This document shows, piece by piece, positions 12,601 through 13,442 of a stretch of DNA of 13,442 nt (position 1 is the first letter of the stretch; every line of letters begins with the position of its first letter). Location: assembly GCA_036503065.1 (NCBI GenBank), contig DASXXM010000408.1, forward strand, positions 1-13,442, given 5' to 3'. Origin of the DNA: DATEPR01 sp036503065 (GTDB lineage: Bacteria; Actinomycetota; Actinomycetes; Mycobacteriales; Pseudonocardiaceae). Below the pieces are notes generated by a model. The model searched no databases and was not told the DNA's origin. It saw nothing but the letters and a program-made list of their open reading frames with translations. The translations under genes and the position numbers were made by a program.

Positions 12601-13442
12601 TCGTCGTCCTCGTCCGGGGCGACCAGGCCGCGACGGACTCGCCGGGCGGCCTTGCGCTCCGCGGCGCCGACGCGCTGGTCGCGCTCCAGCCGCGGGTCGG
12701 TGCCCCGGTGGGCCATGGTCACGGCGGCGATACCGGCCGGCGTGGACGGCTCCCACTCGAACGTGACGCTGCCGATGGTCACGGCGGTGCCGGGTATCGC
12801 GCCGAGCTTGGCCAACTGGTCCTCGACGCCGAGTCGAGCCAGCCGATCGGCCAGGTAGCCGACAGCCTCGTCGTTGTCGAAGTTGGTCTGTCGCACCCAG
12901 CGCTCCGGCCGGTCGCCGCGCACCACGAACCCGTCGGGCTCGTCCGGGTCCGGCTCGACGGTGAAACCGGTGTCGTTGACCGCGGTCGGCCGGAGCACGA
13001 TCCGGGTCGGCGCGGCCTCGGGCCGGTCGGCCCGAGCCTGCTCGACCACTGCCGCCAGGGCGTAGTTGAACTCGCGCAGGCCCTCGCGGGTGGCCGCGGA
13101 GATCTCGAACACCGGCAGGCCGCGGGCCTCGAACTCGGGTCGGACCATGTCGGCCAGGTCCTTGCCGTCCGCCACGTCGATCTTGTTCAGCGCCACCACG
13201 CGCGGGCGGGTCGCCAGGTCGGTGCCCAGCGACGGCGTGTACTGGGCCAGTTCCGCCTCCAGCGCGTCCACATCGGACACCGGATCGCGGCCGGGTTCCT
13301 CCGTGCCGCAGTCCACCACGTGTACCAGCACGGCGCACCGCTCGATGTGGCGCAGGAAGTCAAGGCCGAGACCCTTGCCCTGGCTGGCGCCGGGAATCAG
13401 GCCCGGCACGTCGGCCACGGTGAACACGGTCTCGCCCGCGGT
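12597..13442 (-). CDS. obg: GTPase Obg/CgtA, C-terminal part (partial)
   Basis: 281 residues of the Obg GTPase, which acts in 50S ribosome assembly and stress control. The frame is open to the right edge, so the N-terminal Obg fold and the G1 P-loop lie outside. Present are switch II DVPGLIPGASQGKGLGLDFL, G4 LNKID, G5 EISAATREGL, and a C-terminal OCT domain (FDNDEAVGYLADRL...IGSVTFEWEP) typical of Gram-positive and actinobacterial Obg, followed by a basic and acidic tail ending DEDDE. The stop overlaps the proB start (GTGA). rpmA and rplU would be expected beyond the edge. Confidence 0.96.
   Translation of the reverse strand, partial: TAGETVFTVADVPGLIPGASQGKGLGLDFLRHIERCAVLVHVVDCGTEEPGRDPVSDVDALEAELAQYTPSLGTDLATRPRVVALNKIDVADGKDLADMVRPEFEARGLPVFEISAATREGLREFNYALAAVVEQARADRPEAAPTRIVLRPTAVNDTGFTVEPDPDEPDGFVVRGDRPERWVRQTNFDNDEAVGYLADRLARLGVEDQLAKLGAIPGTAVTIGSVTFEWEPSTPAGIAAVTMAHRGTDPRLERDQRVGAAERKAARRVRRGLVAPDEDDE

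Noticed and set aside
1..13442. CRISPR arrays, insertion sequences, tRNA or rRNA genes
   Set aside because: No regularly spaced repeats, transposase-like frames, terminal repeats with target duplications, or tRNA/rRNA signatures were seen.

Overview
The window is high-GC actinobacterial chromosome, probably from Pseudonocardiales or a relative (Lentzea/Saccharothrix/Amycolatopsis type). This rests on GTG starts, GTGA start/stop overlaps, TANNNT -10 boxes set 6-8 nt before start codons (leaderless or nearly leaderless transcripts), and a gene order close to the Mycobacterium tuberculosis obg-proB / proA / nadD-rsfS-gpgP-octT-degV / comEA block as I recall it. The genus is an inference.

Right to left on the minus strand: the C-terminal two thirds of obg runs off the right edge and overlaps proB (GTGA). 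A plus-strand DUF2891 gene then sits between proB and proA, which converge or diverge around it. proA ends in a 13-bp hairpin whose outer arm reaches into the ribosome binding site of a TetR regulator. TetR is followed by a cytochrome P450 and its [3Fe-4S] ferredoxin. The P450 reading frame is broken by an apparent loss of one base near 8158. Its promoter carries a perfect 16-bp operator-like palindrome at +1. A terminator hairpin and about 250 bp of structured intergenic DNA follow. Next come nadD (NAD synthesis), rsfS (ribosome silencing), gpgP and octT (phosphatase and octanoyltransferase of the methylglucose lipopolysaccharide pathway) and a DegV lipid-binding protein. From rsfS to octT the genes are stop/start overlapped; degV starts 22 nt after octT.

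On the plus strand, 1642-3348 is a compact accessory operon: a 50-residue ribbon-helix-helix (RHH) repressor, a VOC (glyoxalase/bleomycin-resistance fold) protein and an MFS transporter, each overlapping the next. A leaderless promoter is embedded in a cluster of TGCTA-type half sites that look like an autoregulatory operator. The module lies between degV and comEA and reads like a small self-regulated resistance or export unit.

On the left, comEA (682-1494, minus) encodes a membrane-anchored DNA receptor with a 16-bp perfect inverted repeat inside its SLBB-domain codons. The usual comEC does not follow within the window. Positions 1-681 have no convincing gene and several hairpins.

I see no single obviously new system. 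The most interesting points are the RHH-VOC-MFS operon with its operator array, the frameshifted P450 next to an intact regulator and ferredoxin, the coding hairpin in comEA, and the comEC-less left flank.
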